Of a stretch of DNA of 51,321 nt, positions 39,072 through 49,680 are shown one piece after another. The stretch lies in contig RECI01000163.1 in assembly GCA_007694095.1 (NCBI GenBank), positions 1-51,321 on the forward strand, given 5' to 3'. Source of the stretch: Balneolaceae bacterium (GTDB lineage Bacteria; Bacteroidota; Rhodothermia; Balneolales; Balneolaceae). The notes under the pieces are model-generated. The model did no database searches. It was not told the DNA's origin and worked only from the letters and a program-made list of their open reading frames with translations. The translations under genes and the position numbers were made by a program. Within the stretch, counting starts at the first letter, position 1. Each line of letters begins with the position of its first letter.

Positions 39072-40076
39072 TTAATCAGCCACTATCCGAAAGTATGAAA
39101 CCCTCTGTGGCTGGAAACTGCGCAACCTGAGTATGTAATCCGTTTCAAGTATTTCTATATCAGGAGTTACCCTGCCCGAATCGTCTTCTTCAATAAATTC
39201 ATAATCAACGTAGGCTGCAAAAGGACGTGTTCCCTGGACTTCAGAATACTGGTGAATCGGTACATCAAACCGTACTGTAATGGTAGAGGGGTTGTAGCTT
39301 ACAGCACTGTCATTTGGCAGGTTTCTTGTACGTATGGGTACCCTGATTTCAGCTTCGGTAAATTCGGTTACTTCCAGGGTCAACATCACAGTCTGGGGTT
39401 CAACCGACATCCCGGAGACTTGTGCAACACGCACGGATTGTTCAACATTGCTGTTGATATTGCGAAGTTCGGTTTCCTCGGTATACCATTCCGTCAAATC
39501 ACGGATTGTTGATTCAGCCCCTGTAATCGTTACACTGTCTGGAATTATTGCCGGTTCTCTTAGCAAACCAAACTGGTCTCTCACAGATATATTCACCAGA
39601 TTTCTGATCGGAACCCGTTTTGTCGCTTTTCGTTCGGTTTCAATGGTAAGCCGTGCCGGTTCCACGCGAACAATGTTAAGATCCGAAAATGCACTTATCT
39701 GGCTGCGCACCTGTTCAGCCAGGTTAATATCACTTACCTCCGCATTCACCATCAGGCGGGGCGGATTGCTGTAAACCGAAATCAGTTTCCAGCCTTCACC
39801 GGTAAGGCTGACAGCCGCTGTTTCAGGCACTTCATTGCTCAGTGTTACATCTTCTGAAAGGTTCGTAAGTATTACCGGCACCTGTATAGTGATATTAAAA
39901 TCCCTGTTAAGGTTCACAATAAACCAAAGGCACAACGCTATAAAAAAAGCGATACTGAAAGCCGTGATTTTTTCCTTGTTTTGGAAAGAATCGGTATCTG
40001 CTTCCTCAGGACGGGGTGACGGCCCTCCTGAAAAAAAATGCTTAAAGCGCTCTGATATAAAGTTGATAAATTGCAT
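39072..40076 (-). CDS. YbbR-like domain protein (CdaR-like)
   Basis: 334 residues. One N-terminal membrane segment (about 35-53) is followed by repeated YbbR-like domains, which are extracytoplasmic in family members. In Firmicutes the protein CdaR regulates the diadenylate cyclase CdaA; here no cyclase is beside it, and the neighbours are dciA-like and recF. The role is not known. It is the last gene of the minus-strand run SGNH-recF-dciA-ybbR, 36 bases after dciA. Confidence 0.82.
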   Translation of the reverse strand: MQFINFISERFKHFFSGGPSPRPEEADTDSFQNKEKITAFSIAFFIALCLWFIVNLNRDFNITIQVPVILTNLSEDVTLSNEVPETAAVSLTGEGWKLISVYSNPPRLMVNAEVSDINLAEQVRSQISAFSDLNIVRVEPARLTIETERKATKRVPIRNLVNISVRDQFGLLREPAIIPDSVTITGAESTIRDLTEWYTEETELRNINSNVEQSVRVAQVSGMSVEPQTVMLTLEVTEFTEAEIRVPIRTRNLPNDSAVSYNPSTITVRFDVPIHQYSEVQGTRPFAAYVDYEFIEEDDSGRVTPDIEILETDYILRLRSFQPQRVSYFRIVAD

Positions 40077-40112
40077 ACTTCGAAGATAACTATTTAGACG
40101 TCATGTTCTTGT

Positions 40113-40409
40113 TCATGTGCGCACAATAATTTCTTTTACTACGTTAGATTCTACAAAATTGTTCAGTTTTTTTGCGATAACGAACCTGTTGGCATGGATT
40201 TCATGTCGCCAGGCTTCGGATGTAACTTTTACAATAAGCCTTGGCCCTTCAAAACGAAGCTCTTTTGTGACATTGTTGATCTTTTCACCCACAATCTGAG
40301 GCCATGCATGCAAAACCATTCCCCGTTTTAATTCAGTTTTCTGGGGAATCTTTTTAATGAACTCCTTCAGAAGTTCATTGATCGATTTTGGTTTTCTTGC
40401 AAAAGCCAT
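40113..40409 (-). CDS. DUF721/DciA-like protein
   Basis: 98 residues. The WPQIVGEKINNVTKELRFEG segment followed by EAWRHEIHANRFVIAKKLN is typical of DUF721. DciA loads the replicative helicase DnaB in most bacteria lacking DnaC. The ATG is one base past the recF stop; the operon with recF fits a replication role. The family name is supported, and helicase loading is inferred from family knowledge. Confidence 0.85.
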   Translation of the reverse strand: MAFARKPKSINELLKEFIKKIPQKTELKRGMVLHAWPQIVGEKINNVTKELRFEGPRLIVKVTSEAWRHEIHANRFVIAKKLNNFVESNVVKEIIVRT

Positions 40410-40410
40410 A

Positions 40411-41541
40411 TCAATATTTTGGTTCTATTTTACCATTGTTTAGGGTAAACCATGCATTTTCGCCATTACCTGCAAATTGTTTCTTCTCGAATGGCCGCTC
40501 CGAAGCAGATGTAATAAACGTTTGTCCGGCATGTTTATTCAGTGTTTCAGTAATAATATCTGTTTTTTGCTGGTCAAGGTTGCCAAAAACATCATCCAGA
40601 AGCATAATGGGAAGATCATCCAGTTCATCGGAATAATAAAATAACTGTGCCATTTTCAAAGCCATTGAAAAAAGCCTGTGTTGCCCTTGGGAACCGTAGT
40701 TTCTCAATTCCATCTCGTCCAGGTAAAAAACCACTTCATCACGGTGGGGGCCGATCAACGTTTGCTGGCGTTCGGCTTCTTTTTCGAAATTTGCTGACAA
40801 CAGCCTTGTGTATTCCAAATGAATTTCATTAAAATCTACACAATTCCTGCATATGGTTTGATATTGCAATGATGGTTTCAGGTTCAAACCTGTAATGGTA
40901 TGATACTGGTATGCAAGATAATCCTTGAATTTATCAAGTACTTCTGCTCTTTTATGAATGATTTCCGAACCTTTTTTTGCAAGTTGTACATTCCAGGGTT
41001 CCAGGTGGGTACGTAATGAATTCCACGGGCCGTTAAATTCCTGCAAAAGAGTATTTCTTTGCCTTCGGATTTTCCTGTATTCAATCAGGTTTCTCAGGTA
41101 TACAGAAGATATTTGGCTAATCAAACTGTCGAGAAATGTTCGCCGCTCAACAGGCCCTTCGCTGGTTAGTTTGAGGTCGTGCGGACTTAAAACTACAACG
41201 GGGACCATCCCGATCAGATCCGAGAACCTTTCGATCGGGCTGTCATTTATAAAAAATTTCTTGCCTTCTCCACGTGAATAATTGCAACTTACCTTAAAAT
41301 TTGACCGGATTGCCCCCTCAAAGTGACCATGGATCATAAAATATTTTTGATCATGATGAGCCACATACTGGTCACTGGATGTTACAAAACTTCTTGTCAT
41401 GCACAGGTAATGAATGGCATCAATCAAATTGGTTTTGCCCGATCCATTTGGGCCGGTAATTAGGTTTATATGCGGTGCAAAATCTACACTGGTATCTTCA
41501 TGATTGCGGTATCCCCTCAATGAAATCGATCTAATTTTCAT
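40411..41541 (-). CDS. recF: DNA replication and repair protein RecF
   Basis: 376 residues. Walker A GPNGSGKTN at 30-38, ABC-type signature around NYGSQGQHRLFS, and Walker B LPIMLLDDVFGNLD. RecF recruits RecA to gapped DNA. Its ATG shares four bases with the TGA of the SGNH gene upstream (ATGA overlap, 41538-41541), and dciA follows after one base, so translation is coupled. Confidence 0.95.
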   Translation of the reverse strand: MKIRSISLRGYRNHEDTSVDFAPHINLITGPNGSGKTNLIDAIHYLCMTRSFVTSSDQYVAHHDQKYFMIHGHFEGAIRSNFKVSCNYSRGEGKKFFINDSPIERFSDLIGMVPVVVLSPHDLKLTSEGPVERRTFLDSLISQISSVYLRNLIEYRKIRRQRNTLLQEFNGPWNSLRTHLEPWNVQLAKKGSEIIHKRAEVLDKFKDYLAYQYHTITGLNLKPSLQYQTICRNCVDFNEIHLEYTRLLSANFEKEAERQQTLIGPHRDEVVFYLDEMELRNYGSQGQHRLFSMALKMAQLFYYSDELDDLPIMLLDDVFGNLDQQKTDIITETLNKHAGQTFITSASERPFEKKQFAGNGENAWFTLNNGKIEPKY

Positions 41542-42626
41542 TTTTGAACTGTATTCTCATTTAACCAGGATCTCAGCCATTGCCATGTACACTCAGCGAT
41601 CGCCATAGCCCCGTTTTCGTCAGGATGTTCCCCTTCCGGAATTCTGAATGAGTTGAGATCACTACCGGCTCTTTGCATCATACATTTTGTATTATCAAAG
41701 AACGGAAACGATAAATTTTCATACTGGAATGACTGATAAAGTATATTTGTATGAGGCTCAGTATGTGTCTCATCAAAAAAGCCGGTAGTGGTTACAAGGA
41801 AATCGCAGTGATTGTTTTTACACCAATGGTGCATTTTTTCAATTATTTTATAAGACAGGTTTTTTGAATACCCGGAATCAGGGTAAAAGCTATTCGTTTC
41901 CGGGATTACAACACGGCTTTTTTCGGGATCGAAATTGTACGTCAGATCTTTAAAATACAGGTGGCGCCAGGCAAACCTGACAACAATATTCATCACGTGC
42001 GATTTTTCCTGCAGCCAGCGATACCATGATTGCCTCCCCATATTAATAAATATATTTCGTGGTTCCCATCGCTGGCTTTTTAAAAGTGTTGATTCAGATT
42101 CGTCCAATACAAATAGGTTTTTGGAGATTGCGCGATCTGAGTCAGCTGTATTTAAAAAGTAAATGACCAGGTCAGGGTTTATTTGGTTGCCAAACAGGTT
42201 AAGCCAACCCGGCCAATCAGCCAATCCGGCTCCTCCGATTCCGCCATTTAAAAATGTATATGATATACCTGAAAAATCATTTGAAGCAAATCGTGATAAA
42301 TGTGTTGAAAAGGTATGTTGTTCTTCAAGATAAAGGCCAAATGTAAAGGAATCCCCGATCAGCAGAATCCTGTAATCATCCGCTTCATGTGTGAATTGAT
42401 CGCCTCTCAATCCAAATTCATTCAGTCTGTAGCGGTTTATTCTGTCTCCTGTATGATGTAACGCCTCCAGGTTTCTGACATTCATCATAAAACCATTAGG
42501 GTGCATTTCAATCCAGGTAACCATTCTGTTTTGAGGCAATAGAACCCTGACTATTATTTCAGCCAAAAATAAAGCGAAAATTATTCCAATGAGCCCAAAT
42601 GCAATATGTTCACCAAATTTTTTCAA
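41538..42626 (-). CDS. Membrane-anchored SGNH/GDSL-type hydrolase
   Basis: 362 residues. One membrane segment (about 8-28) and then an SGNH domain: nucleophile S93 in LIGDSFTFG, an oxyanion-glycine block around FLNGGIGGAGL, and HPDENGAMAIAE with the catalytic Asp/His. Family members remove or transfer acyl groups on glycans or lipids. The overlap with recF is unexpected, since cell-envelope esterases are not usually part of recF operons. Confidence 0.75.
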   Translation of the reverse strand: MKKFGEHIAFGLIGIIFALFLAEIIVRVLLPQNRMVTWIEMHPNGFMMNVRNLEALHHTGDRINRYRLNEFGLRGDQFTHEADDYRILLIGDSFTFGLYLEEQHTFSTHLSRFASNDFSGISYTFLNGGIGGAGLADWPGWLNLFGNQINPDLVIYFLNTADSDRAISKNLFVLDESESTLLKSQRWEPRNIFINMGRQSWYRWLQEKSHVMNIVVRFAWRHLYFKDLTYNFDPEKSRVVIPETNSFYPDSGYSKNLSYKIIEKMHHWCKNNHCDFLVTTTGFFDETHTEPHTNILYQSFQYENLSFPFFDNTKCMMQRAGSDLNSFRIPEGEHPDENGAMAIAECTWQWLRSWLNENTVQK

Positions 42627-42656
42627 GTATAAGGTCCTGAAATCTTCCCGGTAAAA

Positions 42657-42686
42657 AAATGGCTGCCGGTTTGCCGGCAGCCATTT
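42657..42686 (-). terminator. Terminator of eno
   Basis: AAATGGCTGCCGG (42657-42669) pairs perfectly with CCGGCAGCCATTT (42674-42686) with a four-base loop, followed by an A run on the plus strand (T tract on the minus). A classic intrinsic terminator, 34 bases past the eno stop. Confidence 0.85.
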
Positions 42687-42719
42687 GTCAACATAGGTTT
42701 CTAATAATAAAGCCTGAAT

Positions 42720-44024
<1,305 letters not shown>

Positions 44025-44084
44025 TTAGTAAAATTTACATCCCTATAATGTAACGCTTAATCTTATTACCATAAAGTAAAACCG

Positions 44085-44753
44085 ATGAAACACATCCTAT
44101 TATTTGATATCGACGGTACACTCCTTCATGTAAACAAATTGTTCTCTAAACAAATGTTTTCTGAAATATCGGATGAACTGAACATTTCTTTCGACCACGT
44201 AAAAAGCAGCTCATTTGCAGGGCGCACCGATAAAGATATTTTTGAAGAACTTGCATCCGTCCATCCCCGATCAGTTCAATTCTATGATGAATTGAAGCAT
44301 TTATACCTTGAGTATATGAAAAGTAATTTAATGGCTGAACATGTATCGGTAATTGATGGTGTATACGAAACGATACATGCGGCTGTGGAAAAAGGGTACA
44401 AGGTGGGTTTATGTACAGGTAATTTCAGGGAAACCGCCTATGTAAAAGTACAAGCTGCCGGGTTTAAAGATGTGTTTGAATTCGGGGGGTTTGGATGCCG
44501 CCATGCCGACAGGAGACATATTCCGCTTGAGGCACATAACGATTTCGTTGATAAGTATGGGTATAAACCAAATCCCGGAGATTATGTAGTAATTGGCGAT
44601 ACACCAAATGATATTCGTTGTGCAAAATATTTTGGTGCTGTTTCTTTGGCTGTATCTACTGGAAGTTATTCCATAAACGAGCTGGAAAAAAATCAACCTG
44701 ATATTCTGCTTTCTGACCTGCTAAACTTATTCGAAAAGCTGGATGTATATTAA
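44085..44753 (+). CDS. HAD-family hydrolase (phosphatase-like)
   Basis: 222 residues. DxDGT motif with D8 and D10 (FDIDGTLL), GLCTGNFR as the second HAD motif, and GDTPNDIRCAKYFG as the fourth. Cap type C1 is suggested by the length. Phosphatase or phosphoglycolate-phosphatase-like activity is likely; the substrate is unknown. The palindrome AGACTTCCGAAGTCT (44816-44830) follows, and may end transcription. Confidence 0.85.
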   Translation: MKHILLFDIDGTLLHVNKLFSKQMFSEISDELNISFDHVKSSSFAGRTDKDIFEELASVHPRSVQFYDELKHLYLEYMKSNLMAEHVSVIDGVYETIHAAVEKGYKVGLCTGNFRETAYVKVQAAGFKDVFEFGGFGCRHADRRHIPLEAHNDFVDKYGYKPNPGDYVVIGDTPNDIRCAKYFGAVSLAVSTGSYSINELEKNQPDILLSDLLNLFEKLDVY

Positions 44754-44815
44754 TGGTAAAAAAATGTGGTCTTCGGTCACCGGTCCTCCGTCCCACATTA
44801 AGCAAAAGATAGAAA

Positions 44816-44830
44816 AGACTTCCGAAGTCT
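44816..44830. repeat. 15-base palindrome between convergent genes
   Basis: AGACTTCCGAAGTCT, the same motif as at 4844 and 4920, lying 12 bases past the stop of the minus-strand barrel gene. Confidence 0.6.
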
Positions 44831-44841
44831 ATCTTCATTTT

Positions 44842-45666
44842 TTACCAGAACCATCCGAAGGTAAATGTGATTTGTGGTGATCCAAAAAAGCTTTGGGGTT
44901 CAAAGAATGGTTCAAGAATCAGTTCACCATCCTGGTCGAACTGGAATGGGCTTTGTCCCGGGGGCACATTTTGTCTCAATGCAGGCTGGTTTGGCATCAT
45001 AATCTGGATTGAGTTCGGGAAGTAATAGAAGAAATAACCGAATTCAACGCTGTTTAATCGTGCAAAATTGGTGCCGATATCGAGTCCGAGTTTAAATTCA
45101 CCTGCACCTCCCCAATGCCACTCACCATCACTCCAACCTGTGAACACATCATTCACCGGCTCAAAAAAATTGGCAAATTGTTCTCTGAAACCGTTGTTAT
45201 TAATATCATCGAAATATGGATATGAGAATGCAGCTGCCGGTCCGATTGCCGCGCTTACAAAAAACCGGTAATCTTCCTGTATTACATCGGCAAATAATCG
45301 CTGCCTGATTCCCAGCATCAGGGGAAATCCAAAAGCCCGCTGGTATTTATTTGGAATGATTTGCTGGCCGAAAAAGAAATCGGTAAATGTTTGCTCACTT
45401 GCATCACGAAGGGCAGTCAGGCGAAGGGAAGCAGTTAATTCAGTTTGCGGTGCAACTACCTGCCTGAATTCTCCTCCGAATCCAAAACCGAAATTGTTCA
45501 TCAAAAAATTAAATCCGAAACCAGAACCATAATTTTCTTTCAGAGTGGAAATATCTCTCGGAATTTCAAGCACAGGAGGCTCCAGGATTTGCGCCTTTAT
45601 ATCTTCAAACAGTAAAAAGGCAACAAACAAAGGTAAAAAAAATAATATTTTACGTGATATTGTCAT
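44842..45666 (-). CDS. Predicted outer-membrane protein, unknown family
   Basis: 274 residues with a signal peptide (about 1-25, ending IKAQ). The mature part has many aromatic and glycine residues in amphipathic strands (FGFGFGGEFRQVV) and ends in the strand ITFTFGWFW with a C-terminal aromatic residue, a mark of outer-membrane barrels. No closer family is recognised. It is convergent with the HAD gene. Confidence 0.6.
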   Translation of the reverse strand: MTISRKILFFLPLFVAFLLFEDIKAQILEPPVLEIPRDISTLKENYGSGFGFNFLMNNFGFGFGGEFRQVVAPQTELTASLRLTALRDASEQTFTDFFFGQQIIPNKYQRAFGFPLMLGIRQRLFADVIQEDYRFFVSAAIGPAAAFSYPYFDDINNNGFREQFANFFEPVNDVFTGWSDGEWHWGGAGEFKLGLDIGTNFARLNSVEFGYFFYYFPNSIQIMMPNQPALRQNVPPGQSPFQFDQDGELILEPFFEPQSFFGSPQITFTFGWFW

Positions 45667-45870
45667 TAATATGTACCGTTAATTATGTTTTAATCCTTAA
45701 CGCAAAAATCTTAGCCAGCATTGCATTACGGCATAATAAAATACCATGTTTTACAGATTCTTTAGATCTTTCTTTACATTAGACATTTGATTATTGTTAC
45801 AAATTGGCTTTTATTCCTGCTGAATTTTACCCAACTAATAAAAATTCTATTTAGCCGGGTTATTATTATT

Positions 45871-46263
45871 ATGAGCACTTTAACAAAGTACCTGGTCTAC
45901 GGGCCAAAAGACACATTACGTCGATTTCCTGAGAAATTATTTGAACAGCATGAGCCCAAGTACCTTTACAATTATGAGGATACTTCCGGAAATGAGAAGA
46001 TATATGTAGCAGTTTTTGAACAATATGAAAAACAGATTAATGCCACTATTACTTTGACTTGTGTTGTAGAATGCACAAACAGCCAGAACCGGATTGAAAT
46101 GAAAAAATCGGGTGGACGCATGGGTTTCCGTGGAAGTTCATTAACCGAAGAAAAAAATATTGAATCTGATATAGTTGATTTTATAATGGATTTTTCAAAA
46201 CGATTTGGGCTGTCATTACAGGAAATTGCTGAAAAAAAAGAAACAGAGAATCCCGATAGCTAA
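45871..46263 (+). CDS. Small conserved-looking protein (possibly DUF6054-like)
   Basis: 130 residues from the ATG at 45871; the frame upstream would begin at 45787 with a hydrophobic stretch, but the later start is favoured because the upstream part looks non-coding. The protein is soluble and ends with a charged tail. It faintly resembles DUF6054 (mixed beta protein with a VFERY...-like strand), which I cannot confirm. It lies 27 bases upstream of prmC on the same strand, so they may be co-transcribed. Confidence 0.5.
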   Translation: MSTLTKYLVYGPKDTLRRFPEKLFEQHEPKYLYNYEDTSGNEKIYVAVFEQYEKQINATITLTCVVECTNSQNRIEMKKSGGRMGFRGSSLTEEKNIESDIVDFIMDFSKRFGLSLQEIAEKKETENPDS

Positions 46264-46290
46264 TTTGGACACAGTTTATACCCGTGTTAT

Positions 46291-47166
46291 ATGAATAAAT
46301 CCGAACAGGTATGGACAGTTTTATCCATGCTTGAATGGGCTACCGGTTATTTTGAGAAAAGGGATATTCCTGATCCGCGATTAAGTATTGAATGGATTTT
46401 GGCAGAAATCCTGGGCCTTAAAAGGCTCGACCTGTACCTTCAATTCGACAGGCCCCTCTCATCAGAAGAACTTGATTCAATCAGGCCACTAGTGAAACGC
46501 CGTGGCGCTTTTGAACCGTTGCAATATATTACCGGAAGTACCCAGTTCAGAAACGTACTAATTAAAGTAACTCCGGATGTTTTGATACCACGTGCAGAAA
46601 CCGAACAATTGGTTGACCTGATTCTGAATCACCATTCCGGCGATGATAAACAAACAATACATTTGTTGGATCTTGGTACCGGCAGCGGCTGTATACCAAT
46701 CGCCATAAAGAAAGAAAAACCAGCCTGGAACTGTAGCGGCTCCGACATATCTGAAAAAGCCCTTCAGATTGCCAAAGAAAATGCTGCCGGAAACAACACA
46801 AGTGTTTCATTTTTCAGGGCAGACATGATGCATCCCGAGAATTCTAAAGAATTATCTGAAGGCACATGGGATATTATTACCTCTAATCCACCCTATATCA
46901 CAACTGAAGAAGAAACGGAACTCAGTCCACAGGTTTTAAAATATGAACCGGGTATCGCCCTTTTCCATCCCGATCCGTTAAACCTCTATAAAACCATTAT
47001 CAAATTTTCGTCAAAAAAAGGGTCATCTTTATATCTCGAGTGTAATGATAAAACTGCAAATAATGTTGGTGAAATCGCGTCTGAATTTTATCATGATGTT
47101 ACACTTCATATAGATCTTGACGGAAACAATCGGTTTATATCCGCCAGGAAGCCACTAAATAATTAG
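46291..47166 (+). CDS. prmC: Peptide chain release factor N5-glutamine methyltransferase PrmC
   Basis: 291 residues. SAM motif I LDLGTGSGCI (126-135) and the substrate motif NPPY at 199-202, with a helical N-terminal domain. It methylates the GGQ glutamine of RF1 and RF2. It precedes the dnaA control region. Confidence 0.93.
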   Translation: MNKSEQVWTVLSMLEWATGYFEKRDIPDPRLSIEWILAEILGLKRLDLYLQFDRPLSSEELDSIRPLVKRRGAFEPLQYITGSTQFRNVLIKVTPDVLIPRAETEQLVDLILNHHSGDDKQTIHLLDLGTGSGCIPIAIKKEKPAWNCSGSDISEKALQIAKENAAGNNTSVSFFRADMMHPENSKELSEGTWDIITSNPPYITTEEETELSPQVLKYEPGIALFHPDPLNLYKTIIKFSSKKGSSLYLECNDKTANNVGEIASEFYHDVTLHIDLDGNNRFISARKPLNN

Positions 47167-47549
47167 GCGTCAACAGGTTTATACCGTTTCCGAGAGCTTT
47201 TCAAGGGGGCCGCTAAAAATCGAGTTAAAAATTGTGGATAACTTGTGGAAAAATATTTTCGCGTTTTTTTGGTTTGCCATCACAATAAAAAAACTGCGTT
47301 AGGGAATTGTTAAGACGTGTCAAGCAATATTTTACAATTCAGTTTAAATTTCTGTATATCATTGCAACGCAATGGTTAAAAGCGTTAATAGAAATGTGGA
47401 TAACTTTTAGAGAAAGGCGAATTTTTTTTTTGTTTTGTGCCTGAGAAATTCACATTTTGACAGGTAATTAAGAAACGGCAAAAATGGGCCGTGTGGATAA
47501 CTAAGGGAATCTAAACCTTATAAACTGCGCTATTGGGAGGCATTGTATC
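47167..47549. other. DnaA-box cluster upstream of dnaA: origin candidate 2
   Basis: Three perfect boxes TGTGGATAA at 47233-47241, 47395-47403 and 47492-47500, all in one orientation and each continued as TGTGGATAACT. A one-mismatch box TGTGGAAAA is at 47244-47252. AT-rich DNA lies around 47250-47350 and 47410-47450. Typical of dnaA promoters and of oriC. It also holds the RBS at 47535. Confidence 0.6.
47535..47540 (+). promoter_or_regulatory. Shine-Dalgarno site of dnaA
   Basis: GGGAGG nine bases before the TTG at 47550-47552. It decides the start, since most genes here lack such a site. Confidence 0.75.
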
Positions 47550-48995
47550 TTGAATAAACTAACCGCTGATTCTGCCTGGAATGATTGCCTGGAGATCATA
47601 CAGGACAATATCAGCTATCAGAAATACAAATCGTGGTTTGAACCGATCAAACCGTTAAAATTGGAAAACGAGACACTCACCATACAGGTACCAAGTCAGT
47701 TTTGGTATGAATGGCTTGAAGAGCATTACTACAATATGCTTCGTTCCACAATTGCAAATGTTATTGGCAAAGATGGAAAACTGGAATACTCTGTATTGGT
47801 GGAAAGATCCGATCGCCTGGAAGACAATCGTTCAATTCGATTGCCTCAGCGACCGATGCCGCCGCAAAAACCACAAGAGATGAACACCTTTGCCGACTAC
47901 TATCCCGGCAAAATTGAAAATCCATTTGTAATACCCGGAATCAGGAAAATGAACATTGATTCTAACCTGAACTCCAATTATGTGTTTGAACGATATATTG
48001 AGGGAGACTGTAACAGGCTTGCACGTTCGGCAGCTATGGCTATTTCCGATAATCCCGGTAAAAATTCTTTTAACCCGTTATTTGTTTATGGCGGTACAGG
48101 TTTAGGCAAAACACATCTTATCCAAAGTATCGGAAACAAAATAAAGCAGCAGTTTGGAGATGGTCAGGCCGTGCTTTATGTGTCTTCAGAAAGTTTTACA
48201 AATGAATTTGTACAAGCCATCCGAAATAACCGTGCAAGCGAGTTTTCGTTATTTTACCGGAATATTGATGTGTTGATTGTGGATGACATCCAGTTCTTCA
48301 GCGGTAAAGAGAAAACACAGGAAGAGTTTTTCCACATTTTTAACGCCCTGCATCAGGATGGTAAACAGATAATCCTGAGCAGCGACCGGCCGCCCAAAGA
48401 TATACCCGACATTGAAGAACGGTTGATTTCGCGATTTGGCTGGGGGCTGAGTGCCGATCTACAAATACCTGAATACGAAACCCGTTATGCCATTTTGGAG
48501 CGAAAAGCCAGCGACAATGGAATATCCCTGAACCCGGAAATCATTGAATTTATTGCCTATAATTTCAAATCAAACGTTAGGGACTTGGAAGGGGCTATCA
48601 TCAAATTGCTGGCAACCGCTTCTCTCAAACATGTGGATGAGATTGACCTGTCAATGGCAAAAACTGTGTTGAGAGACATGGTAAAAAGTTCCAACACTCA
48701 GATATCCATCGAATTTATCCAGAACTATGTTTGTGATTACTTTGGGATCGATACAAACAAGGTGCGTGAGAAAACCCGCAAACAAGAAATTGTGGAAGCA
48801 CGTCAAATTGCGATGTTTCTTGCCAAGAAATACACAAAATCGAGCCTGAAAACCATAGGACTTCAGTTCGGCGGGAGGGATCACTCTACGGTTATCCATG
48901 CCATATCCACCGTGGAAGAACGCCTGTCCACAAGTCCCAAGCATAAGCGGATTATTAAAGAGCTTGAACAGAAAATTGAAGTGGCAACATTATAA
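47550..48995 (+). CDS. dnaA: Chromosomal replication initiator protein DnaA
   Basis: 481 residues. Domain I at the N-terminus, Walker A GGTGLGKTH at 181-189, Walker B LIVDDIQFF (about 246), and the domain IV DNA-binding signature GGRDHSTVIHAIS near the C-terminus. It initiates replication and autoregulates through the boxes upstream. The TTG start with a strong Shine-Dalgarno site fits a gene kept at controlled translation. It is monocistronic; recF, often linked to dnaN, is elsewhere in the window and dnaN itself is not here. Confidence 0.97.
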   Translation: MNKLTADSAWNDCLEIIQDNISYQKYKSWFEPIKPLKLENETLTIQVPSQFWYEWLEEHYYNMLRSTIANVIGKDGKLEYSVLVERSDRLEDNRSIRLPQRPMPPQKPQEMNTFADYYPGKIENPFVIPGIRKMNIDSNLNSNYVFERYIEGDCNRLARSAAMAISDNPGKNSFNPLFVYGGTGLGKTHLIQSIGNKIKQQFGDGQAVLYVSSESFTNEFVQAIRNNRASEFSLFYRNIDVLIVDDIQFFSGKEKTQEEFFHIFNALHQDGKQIILSSDRPPKDIPDIEERLISRFGWGLSADLQIPEYETRYAILERKASDNGISLNPEIIEFIAYNFKSNVRDLEGAIIKLLATASLKHVDEIDLSMAKTVLRDMVKSSNTQISIEFIQNYVCDYFGIDTNKVREKTRKQEIVEARQIAMFLAKKYTKSSLKTIGLQFGGRDHSTVIHAISTVEERLSTSPKHKRIIKELEQKIEVATL

Positions 48996-49002
48996 TTTAA
49001 AA

Positions 49003-49189
49003 TAAGCCTCCAAATTAGCTGTTTAACGGCACTATTTTGAAACCGTAGCCCGGGTCGCTGACCCGGACTACCGGTGTCAGATGTGTATTTCGGGAAAAAT
49101 CAGGAGCTAGTGTTGATAATGTCCTGCTTTCCGGCTTAGCACCAAAGGCATACCTGAGGCGCTAGCCGGTATACAGATCCGGAGGCTTA
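49003..49189. repeat. Inverted-repeat-bounded stretch after dnaA
   Basis: TAAGCCTCC (49003-49011) and GGAGGCTTA (49181-49189) are perfect inverted repeats around a 169-base core. The core has its own hairpin, CCGGGTCGCTGACCCGG. No gene. It may be a degenerate repetitive element or a terminator array between convergent genes. Confidence 0.45.
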
Positions 49190-49221
49190 ATTATTAAATT
49201 TGCGTCAGATCTGAAATATTA

Positions 49222-49659
49222 TCAGGCGTTTAACGTGTAATCAAGTGTAATTTCACAATTCAGCACTTTTGATACCGGGCAGCCTGCCTTGGCGCCATTG
49301 GCTATTTTTTCGAATTCCTCTTCAGAAATGTCAGGCACCACTGCTTTCAAAGTGAGTTCACTTTTTGTAATTGACCACCCTTCTCCATCTTTATCCAAAT
49401 TGATTACAGAAGTTGCATCAAGTGTATCGGCTGTATAGCCAGCTTTTTGAAGGCCTACACTAAGTGCCATTGCATAGCACCCTGCATGGGCTGCCGCAAT
49501 CAATTCTTCAGGGTTTGTTCCAAGTTTTCCGTCTTCATTCTCAAAACGAAGTTTAAGTGAGTACGGTTGTTTATCGAAAACACCACTTTTCGGAGTGGTT
49601 AATGTTCCGGAACCTTCTAATCCGGATCCTTTCCAGACGGCTTCTGCTGTACGTTTCAT
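49222..49659 (-). CDS. OsmC/Ohr-family peroxiredoxin
   Basis: 145 residues. The two catalytic cysteines are C61 (AHAGCYAMA) and C127 (KAGCPVS), with spacing like E. coli OsmC C59/C125. It reduces organic hydroperoxides in the cytoplasm. The short length and GTNPEELIAAAHAGCYAMAL block favour the OsmC group. It is monocistronic, 21 bases downstream of the next gene's stop on the same strand. Confidence 0.92.
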   Translation of the reverse strand: MKRTAEAVWKGSGLEGSGTLTTPKSGVFDKQPYSLKLRFENEDGKLGTNPEELIAAAHAGCYAMALSVGLQKAGYTADTLDATSVINLDKDGEGWSITKSELTLKAVVPDISEEEFEKIANGAKAGCPVSKVLNCEITLDYTLNA

Positions 49660-49680
49660 ATCTATATGTTTATTTATTGT

